Assembly (NCBI RefSeq): GCF_047246645.1
Contig: NZ_JBFOKR010000024.1
Span: forward strand, 1-64,000
DNA length: 64,000 nucleotides
Direction: 5' to 3'
Source: Ferdinandcohnia sp047246645
Lineage (GTDB): Bacteria > Bacillota > Bacilli > Bacillales > Bacillaceae_L
The notes beneath the pieces were generated by a model that made no database searches, was not told where the DNA came from, and was given only the letters and a program-made list of their open reading frames with translations. This document shows, in pieces, positions 17,363 to 26,381 of the stretch. Each line of letters starts with the position of its first letter. Position 1 is the first letter of the stretch. The position numbers and the translations under genes were made by a program.

Positions 17363-17494
17363 TTAGTTGTAGAAAGAAGCACCTACAATAATTAAAAGGA
17401 TGAACAACACAACGATTAACACGAAAGTTGAACCGCCGTAGCCTCCGCCGTAGCCATAGCCGCCATAGCCGTAACCACCATATCCGTAGCCCAT
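17363..17494 (-). CDS. yjcZ: YjcZ-family sporulation peptide
   Basis: A 43-residue peptide: a Gly/Tyr-rich head (MGYGYGGYGYGG...) followed by one hydrophobic helix (FVLIVVLFILLIIVGASFYN). This is the tiny-transmembrane YjcZ family of Bacillus, made late in sporulation. AGAGGAGGTG precedes the ATG, and a sigma-K-like promoter lies just upstream. Confidence 0.9.
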   Translation of the reverse strand: MGYGYGGYGYGGYGYGGGYGGSTFVLIVVLFILLIIVGASFYN

Positions 17495-17525
17495 ATTTAG
17501 CACCTCCTCTTAAAAGAGTACATTA

Positions 17526-17552
17526 TAAAATATGTTTAATAGTCGAAATGTG
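17526..17552 (-). promoter_or_regulatory. Sigma-K-like promoter of yjcZ
   Basis: On the minus strand CATATTTTA matches CATANNNTA, with AC 17 bases upstream (and a second AC at 15). Confidence 0.6.
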
Positions 17553-17596
17553 TGAGGACAAGAGCACAGGACATATGCGGAAATTAAGTAAGATAG

Positions 17597-17824
17597 TTAT
17601 TTCCCAAAGGTTTTCTCGTGTTCATGTTGTTGTTTTGCTAACCACTTATCGAGCTGGTCAAATCTTGCTTCAATGTCCCTTTCGAAGCTTGCGCTTTGCT
17701 GATCAAGTTTTTTTAGTCCCTCTTCATTTTTAGATGCCCATTTATCAAGCTTTCCTTTTGCCTCATCATGGTCTTTGTAATAGTCAGAAACAAAACGATC
17801 TAGTTCTTTATCGAATTTACTCAT
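17597..17824 (-). CDS. Small charged helical protein
   Basis: A 75-residue, almost wholly charged and probably alpha-helical protein starting MSKFDKELDRFVSDYYKDHDE, with heptad-like spacing of Leu and Phe. The ATG follows AGAGGTGATG. No family is recognised. The position between spore genes makes sporulation expression possible. Confidence 0.6.
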   Translation of the reverse strand: MSKFDKELDRFVSDYYKDHDEAKGKLDKWASKNEEGLKKLDQQSASFERDIEARFDQLDKWLAKQQHEHEKTFGK

Positions 17825-17881
17825 CTCATCACCTCTAAATATTTCACAACGTCCACTACTCCTCTTTTTTATAAAATGAAA

Positions 17882-17906
17882 AAGACAGACGTATTGAGCC
17901 TGTCTT
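17882..17906 (-). terminator. Terminator after the long DUF421 gene
   Basis: AAGACAG pairs with CTGTCTT, and the minus strand continues into TTTTTC. Confidence 0.75.
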
Positions 17907-18773
17907 CTACGTTTTATTCTTATTAATCTGAGTTAAGGAATTCTCAATTAAATTCAATTCATTGACATGCTTACTATATATCTCTTTTACTTCGGCTGAT
18001 TCTGCTCTAAGGATATAATCTTCAAATTCAGTCTTACACTTTTTAATAGAATCGATTAATTGCTGCTTTTCAGTTTGTTTTGGTTTTATGATTTGGTCAT
18101 CATATAAATCCACAGTAATTTGATTGTTTTGATCTATTTGGGCCAAAAAGATATCTTCTGCTTTAATACCCATTGTTCGGAGTTCACCTTCGAGCCAACT
18201 TTTGTCTAAATCTATAGTATTCAATGGCTCTTCTAAAATTTCCCCATCCATAATTACGGTTTGCGGTTCTCCCCCTTTTGTTGGTTTACTATTTATATCA
18301 CCAAAAGTAAGAGGTTGTTTATTCCTATTTAAAAGTACACTTATATCTCCACTCGGTTCTAAAGCAGCAAATTCAACATCAGCAATTTGAAATACCCTCT
18401 TTTTCCGTAGCTGTTCTAACAATTCGTCTGCTGTATATTTTTCTTTAGCAAGATGATCTTCAAGTATCTTGCCATTTTTAATAAACACAGTAGACTTTCC
18501 TTCCACAAAGTCACTAAATTTTTTACTCTTCAAAGATATAAGTGATATGGCCAATGGAACTAAGAGCCAAATTAGGATACTTGTGATTCCTGAAGCAAGA
18601 TCTAATTCAATATCCATTGATATATCTGCGGCAATACTTCCTACGGTAATACCTAAAATGTATTCAAAAAAAGACAGCCTTCCAAGCTGTTTTTTACCAA
18701 GGAGTTTCATGATTAAAAATAAACCAATTATTACAGAAAATGACCTGATACCTACCTCGACCCAATTCGGCAT
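17907..18773 (-). CDS. DUF421 membrane protein, long form
   Basis: A 288-residue YetF-family protein with three N-terminal helices, a DUF421 segment (EGKSTVFIKNGKILEDHLA), a second one (PQTVIMDGEILEEPLN), and an extra C-terminal helical tail of about 75 charged residues absent from the shorter paralogue at 15.9 kb. I chose the ATG at 18773 (MPNWVEVGIRS) because GAGGTGAAAG precedes it; the frame extends 26 codons upstream without a site. Confidence 0.8.
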   Translation of the reverse strand: MPNWVEVGIRSFSVIIGLFLIMKLLGKKQLGRLSFFEYILGITVGSIAADISMDIELDLASGITSILIWLLVPLAISLISLKSKKFSDFVEGKSTVFIKNGKILEDHLAKEKYTADELLEQLRKKRVFQIADVEFAALEPSGDISVLLNRNKQPLTFGDINSKPTKGGEPQTVIMDGEILEEPLNTIDLDKSWLEGELRTMGIKAEDIFLAQIDQNNQITVDLYDDQIIKPKQTEKQQLIDSIKKCKTEFEDYILRAESAEVKEIYSKHVNELNLIENSLTQINKNKT

Positions 18774-18903
18774 GCCTTTCACCTCAGCAAGAATATGTGG
18801 AACATGTAATTTCCTATCTATATTACAATTATCTCCATTAATCAAATTCATAGTCTACGTATAAAAATTCCTATCGTCTCCACTATAAAATAAATTTAGA
18901 AAA

Positions 18904-18991
18904 CTCGGCGATTGCCGAGCCTATAGACTACAGCAGAGGCGTAGTTGCACTTATGCAGATAGGGAAAGAATTTTAAGCTTTTCCTATCTGC
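18904..18991 (-). other. Two extra hairpins downstream of aprX
   Basis: Beyond the aprX terminator lie a 14-pair stem (18955-18991, GCAGATAGG...CCTATCTGC) and a six-pair stem (18904-18919, CTCGGC/GCCGAG) followed on the minus strand by TTTTC. They may be reserve terminators, or leader structure for the DUF421 gene at 18773. Confidence 0.5.
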
Positions 18992-18996
18992 AAAAA

Positions 18997-19018
18997 AACC
19001 AAGGAATTACCCTTGGTT
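18997..19018 (-). terminator. aprX terminator
   Basis: AACCAAGG pairs with CCTTGGTT and is followed on the minus strand by TTTTTTT. Confidence 0.85.
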
Positions 19019-19026
19019 TACAGTTT

Positions 19027-20358
19027 CTACTTTATTGCGTTTTGTGCATTTATATAGCCAGCGCCATATGTGTTATAATCAATCCCTTTCCATTTATCAG
19101 CTCCACTTAATAAATCTCCTTTTATATTAGTAGGACTCACTGGAAGATTGTTTTTCTTTCTGTATTCAATCATTAAAGCCACTACTCCTGCACAAATTGG
19201 TGTCGCCATGGAAGTACCTGATAACGTAAAGTAGTTCTGTTCCACACGGTTTGCTTTCTGAAACTTATCAAGGTATGAATTTGGTGAACGTAATGAAATA
19301 ATATTGACTCCCGGTGCAACGATATCTGGTTTTGGAACATTGTAAAAAGTTGGGCCTCTACTTGAGAACTGTGCAATTGCATCGTCCATGCGGCCGTCTA
19401 GTGTATTACGGTCATCTAGTGCACCGACCGTTATAACTTTGTTGCTAATACCAGGACTAGCAATTGTATTTGGTTCGTCACCCTCATTTCCAGCAGCTAC
19501 AACAACTACAATACCACTGTCCCACGCTTTTTCAACAATTTGGACCATCGGGTCTGCATCTTCATTGTTTAGCCGTTGAGCAGACGCACCGAGTGACATT
19601 GATATAATATCTATTCTAGGTTTTGTTGCATCCTGGTTATTGAGAATACACCATTCAACTCCACGCATGACAGTATCTAACGAGCCAGAACCCAGCTTAT
19701 CTAAAACCTTTATCCCTACTACATTCGCATTGGGTGCCGGAGCAACATACTTTCCTCCAGAGGCAGCACCATTTCCGGCAGCATCTCCAGCACAATGTGT
19801 TCCATGTCCATTATCATCATACGGGTTAGGATCACTATTAACTAAATCAACGAAGTCTATAATTCTACCTTCTAAATCTTGATGAGGGTATATTCCCGTA
19901 TCAATAACAGCAATTGTTACTCCATCACCGGTAAGCTTGGACCCATTTCGTACAACTTGATCAGCTCTTGCTGATGGTGTGGCTACATTGAGTAAGGCTT
20001 TTACTTCTGAATTTAAATAAACACGCTTAACAGTTGAACATGTTTGTAGAAGCTCTTCTAAACCTGCTGCAGTGACAGTCGCTGAACAACTATCAATTGT
20101 CTTAAATTCATGTTTAATCTTACAACCGTAGTGTCGGTCCATCACCGCTTTCACACTCTCATGAACTCCCTTTTGGTCTGCACACTCAATAATGACCTCA
20201 AACTTTCTCGTCTTCTTTATTATTTTTTCAAGCGTGTTATGAAAGATACATGGTGTCCACTTAAAAGGGCGATATAGATTTACTAGGTTTTTTCGTAGAT
20301 TACTATCCATCTTGGAGCCATAGTTTCTTGCAAATTGGACCATTGAAAATCCAAACAT
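19027..20358 (-). CDS. aprX: Subtilisin-like serine protease, AprX
   Basis: A 443-residue S8 protease with the catalytic triad in order: Asp in VIDTGIYPH, His in NGHGTHCAG, Ser in SGTSMATP. No signal peptide is visible, in agreement with AprX being an intracellular or non-classically released subtilase; the length equals B. subtilis AprX (442). The ATG at 20358 lies eight bases after AGGAGG, so the three-codon upstream extension is not used. Confidence 0.93.
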   Translation of the reverse strand: MFGFSMVQFARNYGSKMDSNLRKNLVNLYRPFKWTPCIFHNTLEKIIKKTRKFEVIIECADQKGVHESVKAVMDRHYGCKIKHEFKTIDSCSATVTAAGLEELLQTCSTVKRVYLNSEVKALLNVATPSARADQVVRNGSKLTGDGVTIAVIDTGIYPHQDLEGRIIDFVDLVNSDPNPYDDNGHGTHCAGDAAGNGAASGGKYVAPAPNANVVGIKVLDKLGSGSLDTVMRGVEWCILNNQDATKPRIDIISMSLGASAQRLNNEDADPMVQIVEKAWDSGIVVVVAAGNEGDEPNTIASPGISNKVITVGALDDRNTLDGRMDDAIAQFSSRGPTFYNVPKPDIVAPGVNIISLRSPNSYLDKFQKANRVEQNYFTLSGTSMATPICAGVVALMIEYRKKNNLPVSPTNIKGDLLSGADKWKGIDYNTYGAGYINAQNAIK

Positions 20359-20464
20359 TTCTTTCACCTCCTATTTTTCCTATAAAATAGAATATGTAAG
20401 GTAAGAGAAAGTTGGAGCGGTGTTTGTCCGAGGTTTTTTGCCTGTTTTAAATATAAAATAAGTT

Positions 20465-20494
20465 GAATCCTAGTATGTTATCCTACTAGGATTC
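20465..20494 (-). terminator. Strong hairpin after the gene remnant
   Basis: An 11-pair perfect stem (GAATCCTAGTA/TACTAGGATTC). Confidence 0.75.
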
Positions 20495-20513
20495 AAGAAT
20501 GACATCAGATTTT

Positions 20514-20747
20514 TTAACCTTCACTACTGCCGTTACCTGGACCTTCAAGAATGATTCTTTGAATGAAGCAAGAGGAAATGAATGCATCTCCACTAGGTCT
20601 TTCGAAACGTACTATTCCCTCACCTACATCTTGCACTGTAGCATTGGTAAAGTTTTGTAATTGTTGCCCTACTGTACCGATTGTTAATTGTTGAGGATCA
20701 TTAATATAGTCGAAGAAGAATCCAGTAACCGGATCCTCACAACAAAC
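20514..20747 (-). pseudogene. Remnant of an unidentified protein gene
   Basis: An open frame of 77 codons with no start codon, entered directly after an in-frame TAA. It begins VCCEDPVTGFFFDYIND and ends IQRIILEGPGNGSSEG, with protein-like codon use and its own terminator. A Cys-Cys pair opens it, as in several spore appendage and exosporium proteins of this window. It reads as the 3' part of a spore-surface gene that has lost its 5' end, or carries a frameshift near 20750. The family is not identified. Confidence 0.5.
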
Positions 20748-20805
20748 TTATAAGTATCAATCATAAACTAAAAGACTTTCTCCCCATAATATCGATACAT
20801 AAGGA

Positions 20806-20836
20806 AAAATTCCCTCTTCATTTAAATCAGAAGGGT
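20806..20836. terminator. Hairpin with T run
   Basis: CCCTCTTC and GAAGGG flank a 10-base loop, with AT-rich tracts on both sides. Confidence 0.5.
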
Positions 20837-20924
20837 ATTTTTTTATACAAAATTAGAGGGGTTCAAAAGCTAAAGCCTTTCAAAACACCCTCTTGGTATT
20901 ATCATTTATTGATAGTTTTTAGCT

Positions 20925-22025
20925 TTATTCCAAAGAATGTTCATATGATTTTTTTATTCTATCTAAATTGTCCTTTAATCTCTGATTACCCGAATCCATT
21001 TCAACTGCCTTCTTCGCAAATTCATATGATTTTTGAAGCATCCCTAGGTAATAACAACTTAACGCTCCTAAATCATATACAGTGTAGTTCCAAGCAAATC
21101 CTTCCGTTAAATAGCTAGCTTTTTTCTCCTTAATCTTTAATGCATTCTCAACCATGTTGTACACTGTTGGCCAATCTTTTTCTTTATGTGCTAATTGAGC
21201 CATCTCTATATATGGTTCACGTAAATGCCTTGCTTCCGCAATTGCTTTATACAACCACGCTCTTGCTTCTCCAAGATTACCTTTAGCCTTGTAGGAACGT
21301 GCAATAAACCTCATTGCTGCGCTTCGTTGATCTTTCCAAGTTGCTTCTGGCTTTTGTAAGAAGATCTGTAGTGTTTCAATACATTCATCCCACTTATCAT
21401 AATAAGAATATTCACGTCCTAGATAAAACAAATTAGTTAGATAGTCAGGGTCTTCTTTAACTGATAATTCTAAAAGCGACAGGTACTGACTTCTCGATTT
21501 TGTTTCGTCAGGAAAATGGTTTAGTTGAATGCTTCTTTCCCATACCGTCTTATCAGGTTTTGTCCCATAATAGTACAATACTTCATGTACAGGATGTACC
21601 CATCTATACCCGTGTCTACTGTGTATTTTTCCTCTCCAGAAAGTTGTAGCCCTCGTTCCGTCAGGATTAAATTTCCACGTGTACATATAGTTTACTCTTG
21701 TAGTATCATCTCTCCATATATTTTCAAGTTTATCTCTCCAACCAGTTTCAAATACTTCATCCAAATCAGTACTCACACAAACGTCAAAGTCCCCAGGAAC
21801 AAAATTCAACGCAATATTTCGGGGAAGATCAAATCTCCAGGGATTAATTTTAATTGAATATACGAGAGCACCTCTTGCTCGTAACTTCTCAACAGTATTA
21901 TCTGTAGAACCCGTATCTGCCACAACTACTAAATCAGCTTCAAGCATAGAGTCCATCCACTTATCTACAAATTGCTCTTCATCCTTACAAATTGCATAAA
22001 CTGCTATCTTTAATTTATTGTTCAT
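20925..22025 (-). CDS. Glycosyltransferase family 2 with TPR-like tail
   Basis: A 366-residue protein. The N-terminus is a GT2 domain (AVYAICKDEEQFVDKW; VVADTGSTDNT; DLDEVFETGW as the DXD-type site). The C-terminal half is a helical tetratricopeptide-like array (LFYLGREYSYYDKWDECIETL and following repeats). This GT2-TPR design is common in exosporium-forming bacilli. It overlaps the preceding gene by four bases (ATGA), so the two are translationally coupled. Confidence 0.85.
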   Translation of the reverse strand: MNNKLKIAVYAICKDEEQFVDKWMDSMLEADLVVVADTGSTDNTVEKLRARGALVYSIKINPWRFDLPRNIALNFVPGDFDVCVSTDLDEVFETGWRDKLENIWRDDTTRVNYMYTWKFNPDGTRATTFWRGKIHSRHGYRWVHPVHEVLYYYGTKPDKTVWERSIQLNHFPDETKSRSQYLSLLELSVKEDPDYLTNLFYLGREYSYYDKWDECIETLQIFLQKPEATWKDQRSAAMRFIARSYKAKGNLGEARAWLYKAIAEARHLREPYIEMAQLAHKEKDWPTVYNMVENALKIKEKKASYLTEGFAWNYTVYDLGALSCYYLGMLQKSYEFAKKAVEMDSGNQRLKDNLDRIKKSYEHSLE

Positions 22026-23032
22026 AGTTCAAGACCTTCTTTTTTTGCAAGCTCTAGGAGCTTTTCTTTCCATTGAACAAAATGTTCATTCCAAGCAGAT
22101 TCATTAAAATGATAGTCTGTAATTTTGCGATTTAGTTTTTCAGCTTCTTTTAACGTAAAAAACGCTTCTAGATTTCTACCAAGTTGGTGTAAATACTTAG
22201 CTTTTTCAAATCTTATTTCTCTTCTAATGGGTAAGAACATGATAGCTTGGTTTAGCTCATGCAAAGCCAAATCTATTTTATTCTGAGATTTATAAATAAT
22301 ATATTTTAGCTTATGAAGATACCCTTTATCGCTGTCCTCTATCTTTAACGCTTCATCGGTTGCCCAAATTGCCTTATCATATTTCCTAGCTCTAATATAC
22401 TCTCCCGCAAGGAAACTCCAGGATTTCCATACATCGTTTCGCTCCTTTACAGATTGTTCTAGGAGAGGCAGATAACTAGATCTAGATTTTTCAGTATCTG
22501 GTTTTTGATAAATCCAAAAATCAGATAGTCTCTTAATTTTCTCTTCACCGTTATATTCAAGTATCTCATGTACTGGAAGCTTCCATTGATACCCAATTCG
22601 CTTGTGTATCCTTTCGTGCCAATGCTGACTAGCCCCACCATTTGGCCAAATTGTACTGAATTTATGAAAATATCTTGTAATAGTAGGGTCGTAATGTTTC
22701 AGTAAGCATTCCTTCCATCCATCCATTAAATACTCATCAATATCTAATGATATACAAATCTCAATATCAGAACTGATCAGAGAAAGCGCAGTATTTCTGG
22801 CATCATCAAAGCGCCAAGGAGATACACATATCTTGTAGATAGATATGCGTAAAGTAGAATTTTCTTTGCAAAAACTTTTAATAATCTCATTTGTACTATC
22901 TGTTGATCCTGTATCACAAAGAACAACTTCATCTGCATCTTTGACTGAATGTAAAAATCTCTTAATAAATTTTTCTTCATTTTTATAAATTCCATAAATT
23001 GCAATACGAGTTTTTTTCTTATCCAATTCCAT
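22022..23032 (-). CDS. Glycosyltransferase family 2 with TPR-like tail
   Basis: A 336-residue paralogue of the next gene: GT2 motifs AIYGIYKNEEKFIKRF, VVLCDTGSTDST and SLDIDEYLMDGW, then helical repeats (AGEYIRARKYDKAIWATDEAL). The ATG is preceded only by a weak GAGTG, and an in-frame GTG sits directly before it, so the start is not certain. It is the first gene of the coupled pair. Confidence 0.82.
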   Translation of the reverse strand: MELDKKKTRIAIYGIYKNEEKFIKRFLHSVKDADEVVLCDTGSTDSTNEIIKSFCKENSTLRISIYKICVSPWRFDDARNTALSLISSDIEICISLDIDEYLMDGWKECLLKHYDPTITRYFHKFSTIWPNGGASQHWHERIHKRIGYQWKLPVHEILEYNGEEKIKRLSDFWIYQKPDTEKSRSSYLPLLEQSVKERNDVWKSWSFLAGEYIRARKYDKAIWATDEALKIEDSDKGYLHKLKYIIYKSQNKIDLALHELNQAIMFLPIRREIRFEKAKYLHQLGRNLEAFFTLKEAEKLNRKITDYHFNESAWNEHFVQWKEKLLELAKKEGLEL

Positions 23033-23039
23033 CACTCAA

Positions 23040-23371
23040 TATAACATTTTTATAGGTATTTATTTTTTTTCTAAATAAGACAGGTAAAATTTTATCGTAT
23101 TTTTCTCTCACCCTTCTACCTATATGGTAATGAACAAGCATAGTTTTATCACCTAATTTCAGAATTATGGTTTTAACATTATTCAAATGGATTAACAGTA
23201 GTATAATATTCTATCTTACTACTGAAGTGCTTGTTTGAAGGACAAATAGTCTACTGTCTATAGGTTAATTTTAGCGGATATTTATTTCATCTATGCACTC
23301 GACCACACGTCCGCCATACTAATTTCATATCAATACAGAAGTACGTTAATAATATTGGAAGGCGGATATTA
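23040..23371. other. Divergent intergenic region
   Basis: About 330 bases between the GT2 pair and the CgeB-like gene, presumably holding both promoters. I found no exact CATANNNTA match with a correctly spaced AC. No gene is supported. Confidence 0.4.
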
Positions 23372-24298
23372 ATGTTAAACATATTATTTATTACAAACGA
23401 CAGAGAACATCACCTTAACAAGGCACCATTCTATCTTTCTCAAGAACTGACTAAACTTTCAAATCTAACAGTCTGGTCTACTCCAGGTGATATTAGAGAG
23501 ATAGTATCTCAACTACCAAAAAAGCCCGATTTTATATTAATTAATGATGTGGACAAGTCAACATCTCCAAATATATCAGGTTTTAACACTATAAATATTC
23601 CATCTGCACTAATCTGTGAGGATCTTCATAGAAATGTAGGTGGGCGGGGCAAATTCATTCGAAATAACAATATCCAATACGTATTTCCTATTATCAGAGA
23701 TAAATTCCTACAAACCTACTCAAGCCTACAAGATAGAATGTGGTGGTTTCCTCACCATGTAAACACCAAAATTTTTTATGATTACAATTTAGAAAAAGAC
23801 ATTGACTACCTACTACTTGGTAAAATTGATAATGTATATCCTCTACGACAAAAGATACTAAAAAAAATGCAAAATGAACCTGGATTTATTTGTTCAAGGC
23901 ACCCTGGATATAAAAGTTTTAGTAAAACTGAGGAACAACGAAGATTAATTGGAGAAAATTATGCAAAATTAATTAATAGAGCAAAAATTTTTTTTACCTG
24001 CGACTCCATTCACAAATATCCTGTAAAAAAATATTATGAGGCAATGGCTTGTCGTACTCTTCTTCTTGCCCCTACTTCTAACGAGATCGAAGATTTAGGT
24101 TTTATACCAGGCAAACATTTTATTGATATCAATGAAGATGACTTTTATGAAAAAGCCAAATATTATCTCGAACATGAGACAGAGCGGCAAATAATTGTAG
24201 ATGCGGGCTATGATTTTGTACGTGAGCATCATTCAACCAAAGTGAGAGCGAAACAATTGGTTGAAAAAATCGAGGAAATTTTAGGTAGAAAAAAATAA
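23372..24298 (+). CDS. CgeB-like glycosyltransferase
   Basis: A 308-residue protein of the CgeB/glycosyltransferase-1 type. The C-terminal half has the donor-site region (AKIFFTCDSIHKYPVKKYYEAMACRTLLLAP) and the closing segment (AKYYLEHETERQIIVDAGYDFVREHHS). CgeB acts in spore maturation in B. subtilis. A 327-residue paralogue lies at 27.2-28.2 kb. GGAAGGCGG precedes the ATG. Confidence 0.85.
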   Translation: MLNILFITNDREHHLNKAPFYLSQELTKLSNLTVWSTPGDIREIVSQLPKKPDFILINDVDKSTSPNISGFNTINIPSALICEDLHRNVGGRGKFIRNNNIQYVFPIIRDKFLQTYSSLQDRMWWFPHHVNTKIFYDYNLEKDIDYLLLGKIDNVYPLRQKILKKMQNEPGFICSRHPGYKSFSKTEEQRRLIGENYAKLINRAKIFFTCDSIHKYPVKKYYEAMACRTLLLAPTSNEIEDLGFIPGKHFIDINEDDFYEKAKYYLEHETERQIIVDAGYDFVREHHSTKVRAKQLVEKIEEILGRKK

Positions 24299-24300
24299 TA

Positions 24301-24332
24301 AAAACAACCAATCCTTAAATTGGTTGTTTTTT
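24301..24332. terminator. Bidirectional terminator
   Basis: AAAACAACCAAT pairs with ATTGGTTGTTTT between convergent genes. Confidence 0.85.
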
Positions 24333-25278
24333 ATTGTAAACAAGACTTTATTTTCAAGGCCACTTCCAAAGCCGCTTCACCTTCTTTCAAGCTTACTTCC
24401 GGTTGTTTGTTATGTTGAATACACTCTACGAAATGTTCTAATTCCTGTGTTAGAGGATCAGCGATTTGAATGGCTATTTTCTCCATCAAGAATTCAGTTG
24501 GATATCCAGATTTACAAATTGGATTAGCAGCTGTATTTTTTACTATCAATTGCTGTCTAGATAAATAATCTGTCTTAATCATTCTTTCTTTCTCTGTAAT
24601 AATTAACGTTCTTTCTTTTTCATGTGAGATATTACTTGCTACTAAGGAAGAGATTATCCCGTTTTCAAAGGTAAGAAGTGCTGTAACATAGTCATAATTA
24701 CCTTTCATATTAAAACAGACTCCCGCTGCCGATATATCAATAATGGGAGAACGAACGAGGCTAAGTACGATATCAATATCATGAATCATGACATCTAAAA
24801 CAACATCAACATCCTTAATTCTACTAGATAACCCTAACCGTTTAGCCTCCATAAAAATAATTTGATCCTCTTCCACAAGCTTTTTTAATTGGCCAACAAC
24901 AGGATTAAACCTTTCGATATGTCCCACTTGTAAAATAATATTTTTTTTATTTTGTAATTCTTTTAGCTTGCTAGTCTCCTCAAGAGAAACAGCAATCGGT
25001 TTCTCTACAAATAAGTGTTTATCTAATTGTATGGCCTCTTTAGCTAGGGAAAAATGGAATTTTGTCGGTGCAGCAATAATGACTGCATCAACATGCATTA
25101 GTAATTCTTGGTAGGTTGGATATACATTTACCGATAACTTATTACCTATTGTATTTGCTTTTTGAAAATCCGGGTCATATACGCCAATAAGATCTACATT
25201 CTTCATACCTTTTAGTTTTTGACAGTGATAAGAACCCATGTTTCCTACACCTACAACTCCTATTTTTACTACGTTCAT
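24331..25278 (-). CDS. Gfo/Idh/MocA oxidoreductase, WlbA/WbpB-like
   Basis: A 315-residue NAD-dependent sugar oxidoreductase with the Rossmann motif VGVGNMGSYHCQKL and the catalytic EKPIAVSLEET. In the Wbp/Wlb pathway this family oxidises C3 of UDP-N-acetylglucosaminuronate. Here it overlaps the aminotransferase gene by four bases (ATGA), so oxidation and transamination are encoded together. The exact sugar is inferred from the gene set. Confidence 0.85.
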   Translation of the reverse strand: MNVVKIGVVGVGNMGSYHCQKLKGMKNVDLIGVYDPDFQKANTIGNKLSVNVYPTYQELLMHVDAVIIAAPTKFHFSLAKEAIQLDKHLFVEKPIAVSLEETSKLKELQNKKNIILQVGHIERFNPVVGQLKKLVEEDQIIFMEAKRLGLSSRIKDVDVVLDVMIHDIDIVLSLVRSPIIDISAAGVCFNMKGNYDYVTALLTFENGIISSLVASNISHEKERTLIITEKERMIKTDYLSRQQLIVKNTAANPICKSGYPTEFLMEKIAIQIADPLTQELEHFVECIQHNKQPEVSLKEGEAALEVALKIKSCLQ

Positions 25279-26381
25279 TTTGTAACACCCTCGAATTCTT
25301 TAATAGCTGAGATGATATACTCTTGTTGAAATTCACTCATCATAGGAAAAATAGGGAGAGCGAGTATTTCATTCGCCACTTTCTCACTTATTGGAAAATC
25401 TCCTTTCTGATAGTTCAAATACTGGAATGCTTTTTGTAAGTGCAGTGGAATGGGATAGTAGATGGCAGAAGCAATCCCCATTTTATTCAAGAATTTGGAA
25501 AGCTCATCACGCTTCTCCGTTTGAATACAATATTGATGAAATGTATGGGTACGATCATGGATAATTGGAGGAGTTTTTACGATGTTTGAAACTTCAATTG
25601 TATAATTATTTGCTATTTCTCTTCTTCGATCTAAAAAGGTGTCTAACAGTTTCAATTTTTCTATTAAGATAGCAGCCTGTATTTCATCTAATCTACTGTT
25701 GACTCCGATATATGAATGGATATATCGCTCCTTACTACCATGATTCCTTAGCTGGCATACTTTTTCATACATTTCTACATTATTTGTAACGACTATTCCA
25801 GCATCACCAAAAGCACCTAAATTTTTTGATGGAAACAAAGAAAAACTTCCTATATCACCAATCTGACCAACCTTTTCTCCGTTATACACGGTACCGATTC
25901 CCTGGGCTGCATCCTCGATAATTTTCAAGTTGTATTTTGCTGCAATCTCCTTTATTGAATACATATCTATTGCTTTTCCAAACAGATGTACAACGATAAT
26001 GGCTTTTGTCTTTTCTGTAATAACTGCTTCTATTTTTTGTGGATCCATATTATAGGTTTCTGGTTCTATATCAACAAAAACTGGTATTGCTCCCACTCTT
26101 GCAATCATTTCTGCTGTTGCAAAAAAGGTAAAAGGAGTCGTTATTACTTGATCTCCTGGTCCTATATCAAGTGCCTCTAAAGCAAGAAGAAGCGCATCTG
26201 TTCCATTCGCCACTCCTGCTGCAAAATTTGCTCCAAGGTAGTTAGCTACCTGTTGTTCAAAATATCTTCCCTTTTCTCCAAGTATATAAGAACCGCTATC
26301 AATGACTTCCATCACTGACCTTTTTATACTGTCTCCTACTACTTTTAATTCTTCCTTCAAATCAACCATTGGTATTTTCAT
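25275..26381 (-). CDS. DegT/DnrJ/EryC1 sugar aminotransferase, WbpE-like
   Basis: A 368-residue PLP-dependent sugar aminotransferase. Features: VANGTDALLLALEAL, EDAAQGIGTVYNG, and the PLP lysine in SFSLFPSKNLGAFGDAG. It is expected to aminate the 3-keto sugar made by the adjacent oxidoreductase. It overlaps both neighbours by four bases, showing tight coupling of acetyltransferase, aminotransferase and oxidoreductase. Confidence 0.9.
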   Translation of the reverse strand: MKIPMVDLKEELKVVGDSIKRSVMEVIDSGSYILGEKGRYFEQQVANYLGANFAAGVANGTDALLLALEALDIGPGDQVITTPFTFFATAEMIARVGAIPVFVDIEPETYNMDPQKIEAVITEKTKAIIVVHLFGKAIDMYSIKEIAAKYNLKIIEDAAQGIGTVYNGEKVGQIGDIGSFSLFPSKNLGAFGDAGIVVTNNVEMYEKVCQLRNHGSKERYIHSYIGVNSRLDEIQAAILIEKLKLLDTFLDRRREIANNYTIEVSNIVKTPPIIHDRTHTFHQYCIQTEKRDELSKFLNKMGIASAIYYPIPLHLQKAFQYLNYQKGDFPISEKVANEILALPIFPMMSEFQQEYIISAIKEFEGVTK

